From: Devosia naphthalenivorans
Lineage (GTDB): Bacteria; Pseudomonadota; Alphaproteobacteria; Rhizobiales; Devosiaceae
DNA length: 64,000 nt
Assembly: GCF_003056355.1 (NCBI RefSeq)
Contig: NZ_PYVW01000005.1
Location: forward strand, 62,001 to 126,000
Direction: 5' to 3'
Positions within the stretch are counted from its first letter, which is position 1, and each line of letters begins with the position of its first letter. Made by a program: the position numbers and the translations under genes. The notes below the pieces were generated by a model. The model saw nothing but the letters and a program-made list of their open reading frames with translations, was not told the DNA's origin and did no database searches. This document shows, piece after piece, positions 1-8,664 of this stretch.

Positions 1-889
1 GGTCCTCCCCGGTGGTTGCGATTTGCGTGCGCAGCTCGGTTGAGCGGGTCAAAAGCTTGGGCAGTTCACTGGCCCAGTCGGCAGGGGGCGTCGGCAATTC
101 GCCAATGGCGGCAAGGGCTTGAACCAAGCCGTGGTGTTCGCTGGCAAGAGGCGCCGCGCGGAGCAGGCGGGTTAAGCCATCAAGCTGTGCCTTGGTTTCG
201 GCCTGCTCGCGGATGGCGCTTTCATAGGTGGCTTCGGCTTGGGCGAGGGCAGCAACCAGGGCGGAGTGCGCCGAGGCGAGGGTGTCGACGGCGTCGCGGT
301 CGGCCTTGAGCAGGGCAAGCTGTTTCTTGAGCTCGGCTATGTCGGTTGTACGACCGCGCTGCTTGTAGATTTCTTCCGCTTTGCTGCGAATTGCTTCGAG
401 CATGCTGCTGAGATCCGCGAGGCCTGCACTGGCGGAGAACAGCAATTCGCCCAGATCGCCCTTGGACTGAATGATGGCGTTGCCCCCTTCCTCGAGCGTG
501 CGGTCATCCAGCGAGAACATAGTCTGGTAGGCGTCGCGGGTGAGACCGGCGAGGGGGACGCTGAGCAGGGCTTCGTTGAGCGGTTGCCCGGATTTGTCGA
601 GCAGCGATCCGGTGCGTTGCTTGACGCGGACGAGTTCGTGCCTCTCGCCGCTGAATTCGAGCAGGCCGCCGATCTGCATGCTGGGATAGGGATGGAGGAA
701 ATTGAACCGGCTGCGCTCCTCGATGCCGAAGATCAGATCGAGATAGGCGGCCAGAGCGGTGGATTTGCCCGCTTCGTTGAGGCCGTAGACGATGTGCAGA
801 TCGGGCGCGCCGGGCTCGGCGGGGCCAAAGTCGATGCTGTGGTCGGTGAACTTGCCGTAGCGGGTGAGGTCGAGGCGGCGCAGGCGCAT
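1..889 (-). CDS. YhaN-like AAA ATPase, N-terminal part (partial)
   Basis: The frame is open from an ATG at 889 to the left edge, so about 296 N-terminal residues are seen and the C-terminus is missing. It begins MRLRRLDLTRYGKFTD and has a Walker A loop GLNEAGKS near residue 35, followed by an SMC/RecN-type fold and the start of a coiled coil (Glu/Lys/Ala-rich, with ELKKQLALLKADRDAV). This is the pattern of YhaN, the SbcC/Rad50-like ATPase that partners a metallophosphoesterase. The upstream gene encodes such a phosphoesterase, and its TGA shares one base with this ATG, so the two are translationally coupled. The likely role is an ATP-dependent DNA-end nuclease complex in the cytoplasm; this is inferred from the family. 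The lower part of the ATPase (Walker B) lies outside the window. Confidence 0.85.
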   Translation of the reverse strand, partial: MRLRRLDLTRYGKFTDHSIDFGPAEPGAPDLHIVYGLNEAGKSTALAAYLDLIFGIEERSRFNFLHPYPSMQIGGLLEFSGERHELVRVKQRTGSLLDKSGQPLNEALLSVPLAGLTRDAYQTMFSLDDRTLEEGGNAIIQSKGDLGELLFSASAGLADLSSMLEAIRSKAEEIYKQRGRTTDIAELKKQLALLKADRDAVDTLASAHSALVAALAQAEATYESAIREQAETKAQLDGLTRLLRAAPLASEHHGLVQALAAIGELPTPPADWASELPKLLTRSTELRTQIATTGED

Positions 890-2169
890 CAGTGGTTTCC
901 AGCGCCATCGTGGCGGAGGCGAGCGACGATGTCCTGGCTGCCTTCGGAGAGGAGCCGTTCGACAAAGGCTTCGAGCTCGGCTTCGTCCTTGCCGGCAAAG
1001 CCGCGGATTTCGGCCGGGAGATCGTTGCGTAAGTCCTCGACGAGTTGCCGCACTTCGAGCCGGGCGGCTGAATTGGCGCCGATGTCGGCGAGCATCAGGG
1101 CGCCAAGTTCAAGCACGGGGTCGGCAGCGCTGCCGTTGCCCTGTTCGCTTGGCGCTTGCGCCGAAATTTCGAGCTTTTCGATCCAGGTCGCGCCGATCCC
1201 TTCGGCGCGCTGTTCGGCTTCGGTGAGGACCAGGTCGCGGTCCCTGCGCAATTGCCAGGCCAGCGGTGTGCGGCCGGTGAGGCTGAGGCGGGCGACCAGA
1301 TGGGGTGAGCGGGTGGTGGCACGCGCTGTGGCAAGCTGGCCTTCGATGGCGTCCATGGCTTCGCGCCAATCGGCAATGCCGCTGAGGTCAACGGCGACAC
1401 GCTCGAACTGGGCAATGCTGGTGAGCCGCTCCTCGACCAGAATCGAGCGGTCATCGTGGACGGTGACGAGGGTCACGGTCTTTTCGCCGGCCTCGTTGAT
1501 GTCGCGGCCCTGTGGCATGCCGGGCATGATGACGGGGCGCTTGTCGTCATGGGCAGCGCGCTTGTGGATGTGACCCAGCGCCCAATAGTCGAAGCCTGCG
1601 GCGAGCAGGTCGGCAACGTTGGTCGGAGCGTATTGGTCGTGTCCGGGGGCGCCACCAAGGCTTGTGTGCATGATGCCGATATTGACGGCGCCGGGTTCGG
1701 GCAGTTTGTATTTGGGCAGCAGGGTCTCGGGCGCCTGCGGCTTGGCAAAGCTCAGCCCATGAATGGCAATGTCGAGACCGCCCCAGCGCTGAACCATCGC
1801 TTCCGGGCGTCCGCCGAACACCTTGACCGTGGGGGGCAGCACCAGTTCCTGGGTGATACGCGAGAGCGCATCGTGATTGCCGCGGATCTTGTAGACTGCA
1901 ATCCCGGCCTCATGCAGGCGGCCCAATTGCGTGGCGAGGAACCGCGCCGTCTTCATGGAAGTCTGGTCGCCGTCGTAGAGGTCGCCGGCGATGATGAGGG
2001 CGTCCACCTGCTCATCGAGGCAGAGATCGACGATGGCGATCAGCGCTTGACGGGTGGCATCGCCCACCAGCCCTGCCAGGTCGCTGTTGCGCAGCGACAG
2101 GGACCGAAGCGGGGAATCGAGGTGAATGTCGGCGGTGTGGACGAAGCGGAAGGGCATTGCGGGCACCAT
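889..2169 (-). CDS. YhaO/SbcD-like metallophosphoesterase (DNA repair exonuclease)
   Basis: About 426 residues. The calcineurin-type metallophosphoesterase motifs are all present: FVHTADIHLD (D-x-H), IAGDLYDGD (GDxxD), IRGNHDA (GNHD), MHTSLGG and WALGHIHKR (GHxH). This matches SbcD/Mre11 and especially YhaO, which is found with YhaN. The protein should be the manganese-dependent nuclease subunit of a two-protein DNA-end processing complex; the family supports this and the sequence shows the metal ligands. The frame is open to a TTG at 2193, but I chose the ATG at 2169 because GGAG lies 11 bases upstream; another ATG at 2157 is possible and sits right before the conserved domain. The gene overlaps the next one by one base. 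Confidence 0.88.
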   Translation of the reverse strand: MVPAMPFRFVHTADIHLDSPLRSLSLRNSDLAGLVGDATRQALIAIVDLCLDEQVDALIIAGDLYDGDQTSMKTARFLATQLGRLHEAGIAVYKIRGNHDALSRITQELVLPPTVKVFGGRPEAMVQRWGGLDIAIHGLSFAKPQAPETLLPKYKLPEPGAVNIGIMHTSLGGAPGHDQYAPTNVADLLAAGFDYWALGHIHKRAAHDDKRPVIMPGMPQGRDINEAGEKTVTLVTVHDDRSILVEERLTSIAQFERVAVDLSGIADWREAMDAIEGQLATARATTRSPHLVARLSLTGRTPLAWQLRRDRDLVLTEAEQRAEGIGATWIEKLEISAQAPSEQGNGSAADPVLELGALMLADIGANSAARLEVRQLVEDLRNDLPAEIRGFAGKDEAELEAFVERLLSEGSQDIVARLRHDGAGNH

Positions 2170-2373
2170 GGCTTCGGGCGCTCCGGCTTTCAAGTCGGAA
2201 TGGCATCACGAACCCGGCCAGGCGCAATTCTCCGGTTCATATCGGCAGCGTAAACCGAAAGCGGTGCAGGATTTGATAACCATGAATCAATGCGTGAACC
2301 ACATCGGTTGGGCCTTTCAGGATTCATTGGGGTTGAAGCGGTACGACGAAGACGGGGCCGGATCTTTTTTCTC

Positions 2374-4596
2374 ATGCTTTCGTCCATGCCGATTACCCGC
2401 AATCGCGTAACTACCCAGATTTTCTGGGCTTCGCTTCTATTGGGGTTTTGTCTCGTTTCAGCTTTGGCGGCTTGCCTGTGGTGGGCTGCCGGCCGCATCG
2501 ACGCTCGCGCGATAGCCGAAGAGCGCATGACCGTCGAGGCGGCGCTGCGTCAGGAGATGGAGCGCATTCCCATCGACCAGGACGGCTCGGCTGTCTGGGA
2601 CGACGCCGTCCTCAACGTCCGGAACAATAATCAGGACTGGATTGCCGACAACCTTGCCGACTGGATGAGCGAGTTCTTCGGCCACAATCGCGTCTACGTC
2701 ATTTCACCCGAGGGACGGGTCATTCGCGCGGCGGAGGATGGCGCCTATGCCGGCACCACCTACAAGCCCATCGACGTAAGTGTGCTGCTGCCACGCCTCG
2801 CCCAGTTGCGCCGGCAGATGGCCGAGGCAAGCCTGGGCCTTGAGGACTCCACTGCGGCTATCGCGGATCTGGGCGTGCTCGAGGCGGATCGCCTGTCGGA
2901 CGGAAGTGTCGTCTTCGTAAGTATTCGCCCGGTGGTGCCGAGCAGCAGCAATGTTCTTCAGTCGCCGGGCAGCGAAGCCCTGATCGCATCGGTGAAGCTG
3001 GTTGACGTGCCGATGCTGACGGAAATTTCCGAGCGCTTCGGCATCAAGAACCTGCATCAGGTTCACTACACCAAGGATGAAGCGGCGTTTCGGATCAGGG
3101 ATGGGCTGGGCCACGCCATCGCATCCCTGACCTGGACGCCAGCCCGGCCGGCCGCTGCCCTGCTGGTCGAAACAGCACCCGCAACGGTGGGCCTGCTGCT
3201 CGTTGGGCTGACGTCGGTCGTGGCGCTGCTGATCTGGCTTTTGACGACGTCGCTCAAGCTGGAAAAAAGCCGCGAACAAACCGCCTATTTTGCGCTGCAC
3301 GATCCCCTCACTGGTGCGGCGAACCGGATATTGTTCGATCGCAAGCTGCGCGAGGCGATGAACTATGAGTTCCTGGCGCGAGCGCAAATCCTGCTGGTCT
3401 CCATCGATCTCGACCACTTCAAGGAGATCAATGATGCGCTTGGTCACGCGGCAGGGGATCAATTGCTCAAGGAAGTTGCGCAGAGGCTGATGTTCGAATT
3501 GCCTGAGGAGGCAACCGTCGGCCGCCTCGGTGGAGACGAGTTCGCGGTTGTGCAGCCCGGCATCATCAGTGAGGGGCAGGCACTCTGGATCTGCCAGAGA
3601 TTGCTCAACGCCCTGGAGAAGCCATTCCACATCGATGACTCGCCCGTGGTGGTGACCTTCAGCCTCGGGGTCGCGCTCGAAGACGGCGCTTCGGTATCCC
3701 ACGAGGAGATCCTGCGGCGGGCCGATGTCGCACTTTATGCCGCCAAGGCGGAGGGCCGTGACCGGTTCAAGCTTTATAACGAGAGCATGGACCAGAGCCG
3801 GCGTGAAAAGCGCGCCCTGGAGATCGAACTGCGCAATGCCCTGCTGAACAAGCAGGAATTCTATCTGCAGTATCAGCCGATCTTTGCGGCTCGCAGCGGC
3901 AAGATCGCGGGCGTCGAAGCGCTGGTTCGCTGGCAGCACCCCATCCGCGGCGCAATGCCGCCAGACCAGTTCATCAGCCTCGCCGAAGAAACCGGGCTCA
4001 TCGACCAATTGGGCCATTGGGTCATGGGCGAAGCCTGCCGGATGGCGGTTGCAAGCGAATTGCCCTGGGTCGCGGTCAACGTGTCTCCGATTCAGTTCCG
4101 CGATCCGCAACTGGCCGACAAGATCCTCGAAATTCTGGTGCAATCGGGGCTGGCCGCCGATCGGCTCGAAATTGAGATCACCGAAGGCGTGCTGTTGCAG
4201 AACTCGCCGATTGTCCAGCAAACCCTGACGAGGCTACGCGAAGCGGGCGTACGGGTGGCGCTTGATGACTTCGGCACTGGCTATTCCTCGATCAGCTATT
4301 TGCGTGCCTATGCCGTGGACAAGCTCAAGATCGACCAATCATTCACCCAGCTGGTCATCGAGGATCACGCCATCGCCCGCATCGTCAGATCGATTGCGGA
4401 AATGGCGGAAGCGCTGGGGATGAGCGTGACGGCAGAGGGCATCGAAGACGAAGCGCAGCGGCGGACTCTGGCCAATCTGGGCTGCACACATCTTCAGGGC
4501 TATCTGTTGTCCCGGCCCCTGACGGGAACGCAACTCACGGCCCTGTTGGCTGAGCACCACTCGGGTGCGTTGGTCAGACTATTTGCGCGTGACTGA
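2374..4596 (+). CDS. CHASE4-like sensor with GGDEF and EAL domains
   Basis: About 740 residues. After a short N-terminus there is a membrane helix (about 14-38), a periplasmic region with W-DDAV and NWADNL-like features typical of CHASE4, and a second membrane helix (about 265-290). A GGDEF domain follows with intact GGDEF at about 386, then an EAL domain with VEALVRWQHP at about 515, DDFGTGYSS and AEGIEDE. Both catalytic motifs look complete, so it could make and degrade cyclic di-GMP; which activity dominates cannot be read from sequence. I see no RxxD inhibitory site ahead of GGDEF. The frame is open from 2290, but the ATG at 2374 (or 2386) places the first helix normally; upstream residues are hydrophilic and Arg-rich. 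It stands alone, divergent from the nuclease pair. Confidence 0.9.
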   Translation: MLSSMPITRNRVTTQIFWASLLLGFCLVSALAACLWWAAGRIDARAIAEERMTVEAALRQEMERIPIDQDGSAVWDDAVLNVRNNNQDWIADNLADWMSEFFGHNRVYVISPEGRVIRAAEDGAYAGTTYKPIDVSVLLPRLAQLRRQMAEASLGLEDSTAAIADLGVLEADRLSDGSVVFVSIRPVVPSSSNVLQSPGSEALIASVKLVDVPMLTEISERFGIKNLHQVHYTKDEAAFRIRDGLGHAIASLTWTPARPAAALLVETAPATVGLLLVGLTSVVALLIWLLTTSLKLEKSREQTAYFALHDPLTGAANRILFDRKLREAMNYEFLARAQILLVSIDLDHFKEINDALGHAAGDQLLKEVAQRLMFELPEEATVGRLGGDEFAVVQPGIISEGQALWICQRLLNALEKPFHIDDSPVVVTFSLGVALEDGASVSHEEILRRADVALYAAKAEGRDRFKLYNESMDQSRREKRALEIELRNALLNKQEFYLQYQPIFAARSGKIAGVEALVRWQHPIRGAMPPDQFISLAEETGLIDQLGHWVMGEACRMAVASELPWVAVNVSPIQFRDPQLADKILEILVQSGLAADRLEIEITEGVLLQNSPIVQQTLTRLREAGVRVALDDFGTGYSSISYLRAYAVDKLKIDQSFTQLVIEDHAIARIVRSIAEMAEALGMSVTAEGIEDEAQRRTLANLGCTHLQGYLLSRPLTGTQLTALLAEHHSGALVRLFARD

Positions 4597-4597
4597 C

Positions 4598-4639
4598 GAG
4601 CGCACGGCCATTTCGAGGCCCTGACCGGGCGCTCTCTTT
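4598..4639 (+). terminator. Possible terminator after the GGDEF/EAL gene
   Basis: An outer stem GAGCGC/GCGCTC encloses a GGCC/GGCC hairpin and is followed by a short TCTTT tract, just after the stop codon at 4596. The T tract is weak, so this may be a processing hairpin. Confidence 0.4.
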
Positions 4640-4774
4640 ACAGGCAATTAAGCAAAAAACTGTACTGACAGCTACGAAGGCAAGCTTCGGGAATCAATTC
4701 CATTTCAGTGATGAACGACTTGCAAGGTTTGTAGCAAGTCCGCCGCCGCATGGGCGCGGACAGGAAGTCAGAAA

Positions 4775-6829
4775 TTGATCAGGTTCATCACAGCAAGCAT
4801 CAGCCGCCGCCTCTATCTCCTATTGACGCTGTTTGCCCTCGGGCTCGTGGGCGTCGTCGGCTATCAGCTCTATAGCTTGCGCACCAATCTGGAGGACTTC
4901 AAGCGCACGGAACTGCAAAGCGTTGTCCAGTCGGCAACCAGCATTGTCCAAAGCTACCACGACCGGGCCCAGGCCGGCGAGTTTACCGAAGATCAGGCCA
5001 AGCAGATGGCGCTCGAAACGCTGCGTGGCCTGCGCTATCAGGGCAAGGAATATGTCTTTGTCGACAGCTTCGGCATGGTGCTGCTCATGCACCCGACCAA
5101 GCCCGAAAAGCAGGGTTCGGATCGCTCGGTCGAGCAGGACGGCAACGGCAAGCTCTTCATGAAGGAGATGATCGAGAACGCCAGCGCCGACGGCTCCGCC
5201 TTTGTGGAATATGCGTTCCTCGATCCCGAGACCAAGAACTTCCTCGACAAGGTCACGTTCGCACAGGCCTTCGAGCCATGGGAATGGACGATCGCTTCGG
5301 GTGTCCTGCTCATCGATGTGGATGCCGAGTTCATGGAGGCCGCGACCATTGCGGCCCTGGTCAGCCTGAGCGTGGTACTGGTGTTGCTGGCGGCGGGTGT
5401 TGTTATCGCCCGTGGCATTGCCAGGCCGCTGGTCCGGCTGAACACCGACATGCTGGCCATTGCCGATGGCCGCTTCGACATTGCTCTGGAGGGCCAGGAT
5501 CGCCGTGACGAGATCGGCGACATGTCCCGTGCCGTGGAAGTGTTCCGCCAGAACGGCCTCAAGGTGGCGGAGATGACGGAAGCGGAAGCGGCCCGCATCA
5601 TTCGCGACGATGAAGCCCGCAAGGACATGATGATCGAGTTGCAGGCCGCCTTCGGCTCGGTGGTCGATGCCGCTGTCGACGGCGATTTCTCGCGGCGCGT
5701 GGACAAGACCTTCCCGGACGCCGAACTCAATTCCATCGCCAATGGCCTCAATGCCCTGGTCGATGTGGTGGATCGGTCGATCGATGCCACCGGCGAAGTG
5801 CTCTCGGCGCTGGCGCAGGCAGATCTGACCAAGCGGGTGGAAGGCGATTTCAAGGGATCGCTGGCGCAGCTCAAGGCCGATACCAACAGCCTTGCCGAAA
5901 ACATGACGCAGGTCATGGGCCAGATCCGCGATACCTCGCGCGCACTGAAATCGGCGACGGGTGAAATCCTGGCCGGTGCCAATGACCTCTCCGAGCGCAC
6001 CACCAAGCAGGCGGCCACCATCGAGGAAACCTCGGCGGCGATGGAGCAGTTGGCGACCACCGTCAGCGAGAACGCCAAGAAGGCCCATGATGCGGCGCTG
6101 CGCACCGAGTCGGCGGCCCAACTGGCGCAGGAAGGCGGCCAGGTGATGAACGAAGCAACCGTCGCCATGGAGCGGATCAGCACGTCATCGTCGCGCATCT
6201 CCAATATCATCGGCATGATCGACGACATCGCGTTCCAGACCAATTTGCTGGCGCTCAACGCCTCGGTGGAAGCGGCGCGTGCCGGCGAAGCGGGCAAGGG
6301 CTTTGCGGTTGTCGCGGTGGAAGTGCGCCGGCTGGCCCAATCTGCCGCCCAGGCTTCGGCCGAGGTCAAGCAGTTGATCGAGCAGAGCTCGCAGGAAGTG
6401 GCGGGTGGCTCCAAGCTGGTGGATAGTGCCGCGGCCAAGCTGCAGGCGATCCTGCAATCGGTGCAGGAAAACAGCGCCTTTATGCAGGCCATCTCCTCGG
6501 CGAGCAAGGAACAGTCATCGGCCATTGGCGAGGTGACCACGGCCGTTCGCCAGATGGATGAAATGACCCAGCACAATGCGGCCCTGGTCGAAGAAACCAA
6601 TGCCGCGATCGAGCAGACCGAAGCGCAGGCCAATGACCTCGATCGGGTGCTCGATACGTTCAAGATCGACGAGACCGGCACGGGCAAGGCCGTCCGTGCT
6701 CCGGCGGCCAGCAAGCCAGCTCTGGCGCAGAACGGCGTCAATGTGCTGCAGCAACGGGTCAGGACGGCTGCCAAGTCTTATCTGAGCCAGGGTAATACGG
6801 CGCTCAAGGACGACTGGAGCGAGTTCTAG
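4775..6829 (+). CDS. Methyl-accepting chemotaxis protein with single Cache sensor
   Basis: 684 residues. A signal-anchor helix (about 10-30) leads into a periplasmic single Cache (sCache_2/Cache_2) domain with [18 protein letters not shown] and [11 protein letters not shown] second helix (about 188-212), HAMP ([13 protein letters not shown]), a second HAMP-like segment and a classical signalling domain follow. The tip contains [27 protein letters not shown] and the downstream [20 protein letters not shown]. The C-terminus ends WSEF, without a clear NWETF-type CheR pentapeptide. It should sense a small ligand and control CheA; the ligand is unknown. The start is TTG at 4775, supported by AGGA nine bases upstream and by the lack of any suitable ATG before the sensor domain. 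No other che genes are adjacent, so it is an orphan receptor. Confidence 0.93.
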   Translation: MIRFITASISRRLYLLLTLFALGLVGVVGYQLYSLRTNLEDFKRTELQSVVQSATSIVQSYHDRAQAGEFTEDQAKQMALETLRGLRYQGKEYVFVDSFGMVLLMHPTKPEKQGSDRSVEQDGNGKLFMKEMIENASADGSAFVEYAFLDPETKNFLDKVTFAQAFEPWEWTIASGVLLIDVDAEFMEAATIAALVSLSVVLVLLAAGVVIARGIARPLVRLNTDMLAIADGRFDIALEGQDRRDEIGDMSRAVEVFRQNGLKVAEMTEAEAARIIRDDEARKDMMIELQAAFGSVVDAAVDGDFSRRVDKTFPDAELNSIANGLNALVDVVDRSIDATGEVLSALAQADLTKRVEGDFKGSLAQLKADTNSLAENMTQVMGQIRDTSRALKSATGEILAGANDLSERTTKQAATIEETSAAMEQLATTVSENAKKAHDAALRTESAAQLAQEGGQVMNEATVAMERISTSSSRISNIIGMIDDIAFQTNLLALNASVEAARAGEAGKGFAVVAVEVRRLAQSAAQASAEVKQLIEQSSQEVAGGSKLVDSAAAKLQAILQSVQENSAFMQAISSASKEQSSAIGEVTTAVRQMDEMTQHNAALVEETNAAIEQTEAQANDLDRVLDTFKIDETGTGKAVRAPAASKPALAQNGVNVLQQRVRTAAKSYLSQGNTALKDDWSEF

Positions 6830-6839
6830 GAGCCTAATC

Positions 6840-6866
6840 GGCGGGGGGTGCATGTTGCTCCCCGCC
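6840..6866 (+). terminator. GC-rich hairpin after the chemoreceptor gene
   Basis: GGCGGGG pairs with CCCCGCC across a 13-base loop, 11 bases after the stop codon. No T tract follows, so termination is uncertain. Confidence 0.3.
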
Positions 6867-6940
6867 AATGCTTGCCTGTCATCGCCACGGGCATTCTTCT
6901 GATCCTCGTATCGGTACGGCCTGTTCACTGCTTCGTGGAT

Positions 6941-6973
6941 TTACGCATCGTTATCGTTCAGTGTATACTGAAC
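6941..6973 (+). promoter_or_regulatory. Promoter and 18-bp palindromic operator of the efflux operon
   Basis: A -35-like TTACGC (6941-6946) and a -10 TATACT (6964-6969) are 17 bases apart. The -10 box lies inside GTTCAGTGTATACTGAAC (6956-6973), whose 7-bp arms GTTCAGT and ACTGAAC match perfectly around a 4-base centre. Such a site directly upstream of a MarR/GbsR-like regulator suggests autorepression; the arms are seen, the binding is inferred. Confidence 0.6.
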
Positions 6974-6997
6974 GTACTAATGGAAGGGTTGTGGCAC

Positions 6998-7468
6998 GTG
7001 TCGGCTGTCGAGCGATTTATCGAAGAAATGGGATTGATCTCCCAGGAGGGCGGCGACGCCCGGATCGCTGGCCGCATCTTCGGGCTGCTGGTCGTGGAAG
7101 GCCGTGAGCTCAGCCTGCACCAGATCAGCGAGCGGCTGGGCGTGAGCCGCGCCAGCGTCAGCACCAATGCGCGGCGGCTTGCCCAGCGCGGCGTCGTCAG
7201 GCTGACCGCTCATGCGGGCGACCGGCAGGACTATTACGTGCTCAATAATTTCCCCAATGTGGACATGCTCGGCGATCTCGCGGATCGCCTTATCCGCAAT
7301 GCCCGGGACATTCAGGCTTGCGTCGAGCCGATGCGTGCGGAAAATGAAGCGGCTGCGCGGCGGGTGGATGATCTCTCCGATGCTTTCGAGCAATCCGCCC
7401 AGATTCTCCAAGACTGGGCTATTGCCCTGCGCAATGGCGACAAGACCTTCCGAAAGGACCACCAATGA
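6998..7468 (+). CDS. MarR/GbsR-like transcriptional regulator of the efflux operon
   Basis: About 156 residues. A winged helix-turn-helix is visible in LSLHQISERLGVSRASVSTNARRLAQRGVVRL, with the wing followed by GDRQDYY, a pattern of the GbsR/MarR branch. The C-terminal half is helical and probably dimerises. I chose GTG at 6998 because GGAAGGG lies nine bases upstream and the predicted transcription start (about 6976) comes before it; the frame extends upstream to 6848, but that extension would run through the promoter and palindrome. The stop overlaps the start of the adaptor gene in ATGA. It very likely represses this operon and releases it when a toxic compound binds; the inducer is unknown. 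Confidence 0.82.
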   Translation: MSAVERFIEEMGLISQEGGDARIAGRIFGLLVVEGRELSLHQISERLGVSRASVSTNARRLAQRGVVRLTAHAGDRQDYYVLNNFPNVDMLGDLADRLIRNARDIQACVEPMRAENEAAARRVDDLSDAFEQSAQILQDWAIALRNGDKTFRKDHQ

Positions 7469-8661
7469 CAGCGTCGCACCCCAAGCCGGAATGGGCCCAG
7501 AGCCGGCGCGAAAAGGCAAATGCCGAGCGCGTGGCCCAAGGCCTGAAGCCGAAGCGCCGGATTTTGCCCTGGGTGGTGCTGGCGGTTGTCGTCATTGGCA
7601 TTGCGGGTTTTGTGTTCTTCCGCCCGGCACCGCCTCCTGTTCAGGAGGTCGTGGAGGAGACGCCTGTGACCAAGCAGATCCGTCAATCCGAGACGGCGAC
7701 GATAGAAGCGGCGACGCTTAGCCAGACGGTCAAGGTCACGGGCACGCTGGTGCCCGGGCGCCAGTCCGAGGTCTCTGCGCAGGCTTCAGGCCGGGTGATA
7801 GCCGTGCTGAAGCGTCCTGGCGATGCGGTGCAGGACGGCGATGTTCTTGCCCAGATCGACCGCGCCACGCTTGAACTGCAGCTCAACCAGCAGCAGGCCA
7901 CGGCTGAAGCAACCCGGGCACAATTGGTGTCCTCGCAACAACAGCTCGACCGCACCGAGGAACTGGCGCGGCAGGGGCTCGCCAGTCCGTCGACGCTGGA
8001 ACAGGCGCGATCTGCGACTGCGGCATTGGCGGCCAATCTGGCAGCGCTGGAAACCGCCGTGCAAAGCGCCGAGCTTGCCCTGAGCAATGCGACAGTCAAG
8101 GCGCCGCTTTCGGGCGTGGTGTCGTCAAGGTCGGTCGAGCCGGGACAGACCATAGCCTCCGGTACGCCCCTGTTCACCATCGTCAATCTCGAAGAGATGG
8201 AGTTCCAGGCTGCGGCCTCGGTCAACACCAGTGCCATGGTCGATGCCGGGCAGACTGTGAGCGTCGACGTAACGGGCCTTGAGGGGCAAACCTTCAGCGG
8301 CGTCGTGACACGCGTCAATCCGGTGGCCGTCAGCGGCACGCGCACGGTTCCCATTTATATCGATCTGGAAAACACAGAGGGCAGTCTGCGCGGCGGCATG
8401 TTCGCGACCGGCAACATCACCGTGGTGGAAAAAGCCGAAGCCCACGCCGTTCCGGCTGCGGCGCTGCGGGAGGATGCGGAAGGGCAGTTTGTCCTCAAAC
8501 TTGCCGATGGCACTCTGGTGCGCCAGGGCGTGGAAGTTGTGCAGGAGTGGGAGCGCGGACGCCTCGTGGAGGTTACCGGGCTTGCCAATGGCGACGTCGT
8601 GGTTGCCGCGCCACTCGATGATCTGGAAGCCGGCGCCGCCTATACGCTTGTGGAGGGCTGA
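7465..8661 (+). CDS. RND efflux periplasmic adaptor (membrane fusion protein)
   Basis: 398 residues. A basic cytoplasmic N-terminus of about 33 residues precedes one membrane helix (about 34-52). Then come the biotinyl-lipoyl-like halves (TGTLVPGRQSEVSAQASGRV ... VKAPLSGVVSSRSVEPGQTI), a helical hairpin with Gln/Ala/Glu-rich heptads, a beta-barrel and a C-terminal domain (VVAAPLDDLEAGAAYTLVEG). This is the HlyD/AcrA-type adaptor that links an inner-membrane RND pump to an outer-membrane channel. It overlaps the regulator gene by four bases and is followed three bases later by the pump gene. AAAGGA lies just upstream of the start. There is no lipobox, so it is anchored by the helix. Confidence 0.93.
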   Translation: MTASHPKPEWAQSRREKANAERVAQGLKPKRRILPWVVLAVVVIGIAGFVFFRPAPPPVQEVVEETPVTKQIRQSETATIEAATLSQTVKVTGTLVPGRQSEVSAQASGRVIAVLKRPGDAVQDGDVLAQIDRATLELQLNQQQATAEATRAQLVSSQQQLDRTEELARQGLASPSTLEQARSATAALAANLAALETAVQSAELALSNATVKAPLSGVVSSRSVEPGQTIASGTPLFTIVNLEEMEFQAAASVNTSAMVDAGQTVSVDVTGLEGQTFSGVVTRVNPVAVSGTRTVPIYIDLENTEGSLRGGMFATGNITVVEKAEAHAVPAAALREDAEGQFVLKLADGTLVRQGVEVVQEWERGRLVEVTGLANGDVVVAAPLDDLEAGAAYTLVEG

Positions 8662-8664
8662 TCG

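Noticed and set aside
4820-6121. Long minus-strand frame (433 codons) opposite the chemoreceptor gene
   Set aside because: It is the antisense shadow of a clear MCP gene in GC-rich DNA; His/Arg/Gly-rich composition and no domain.
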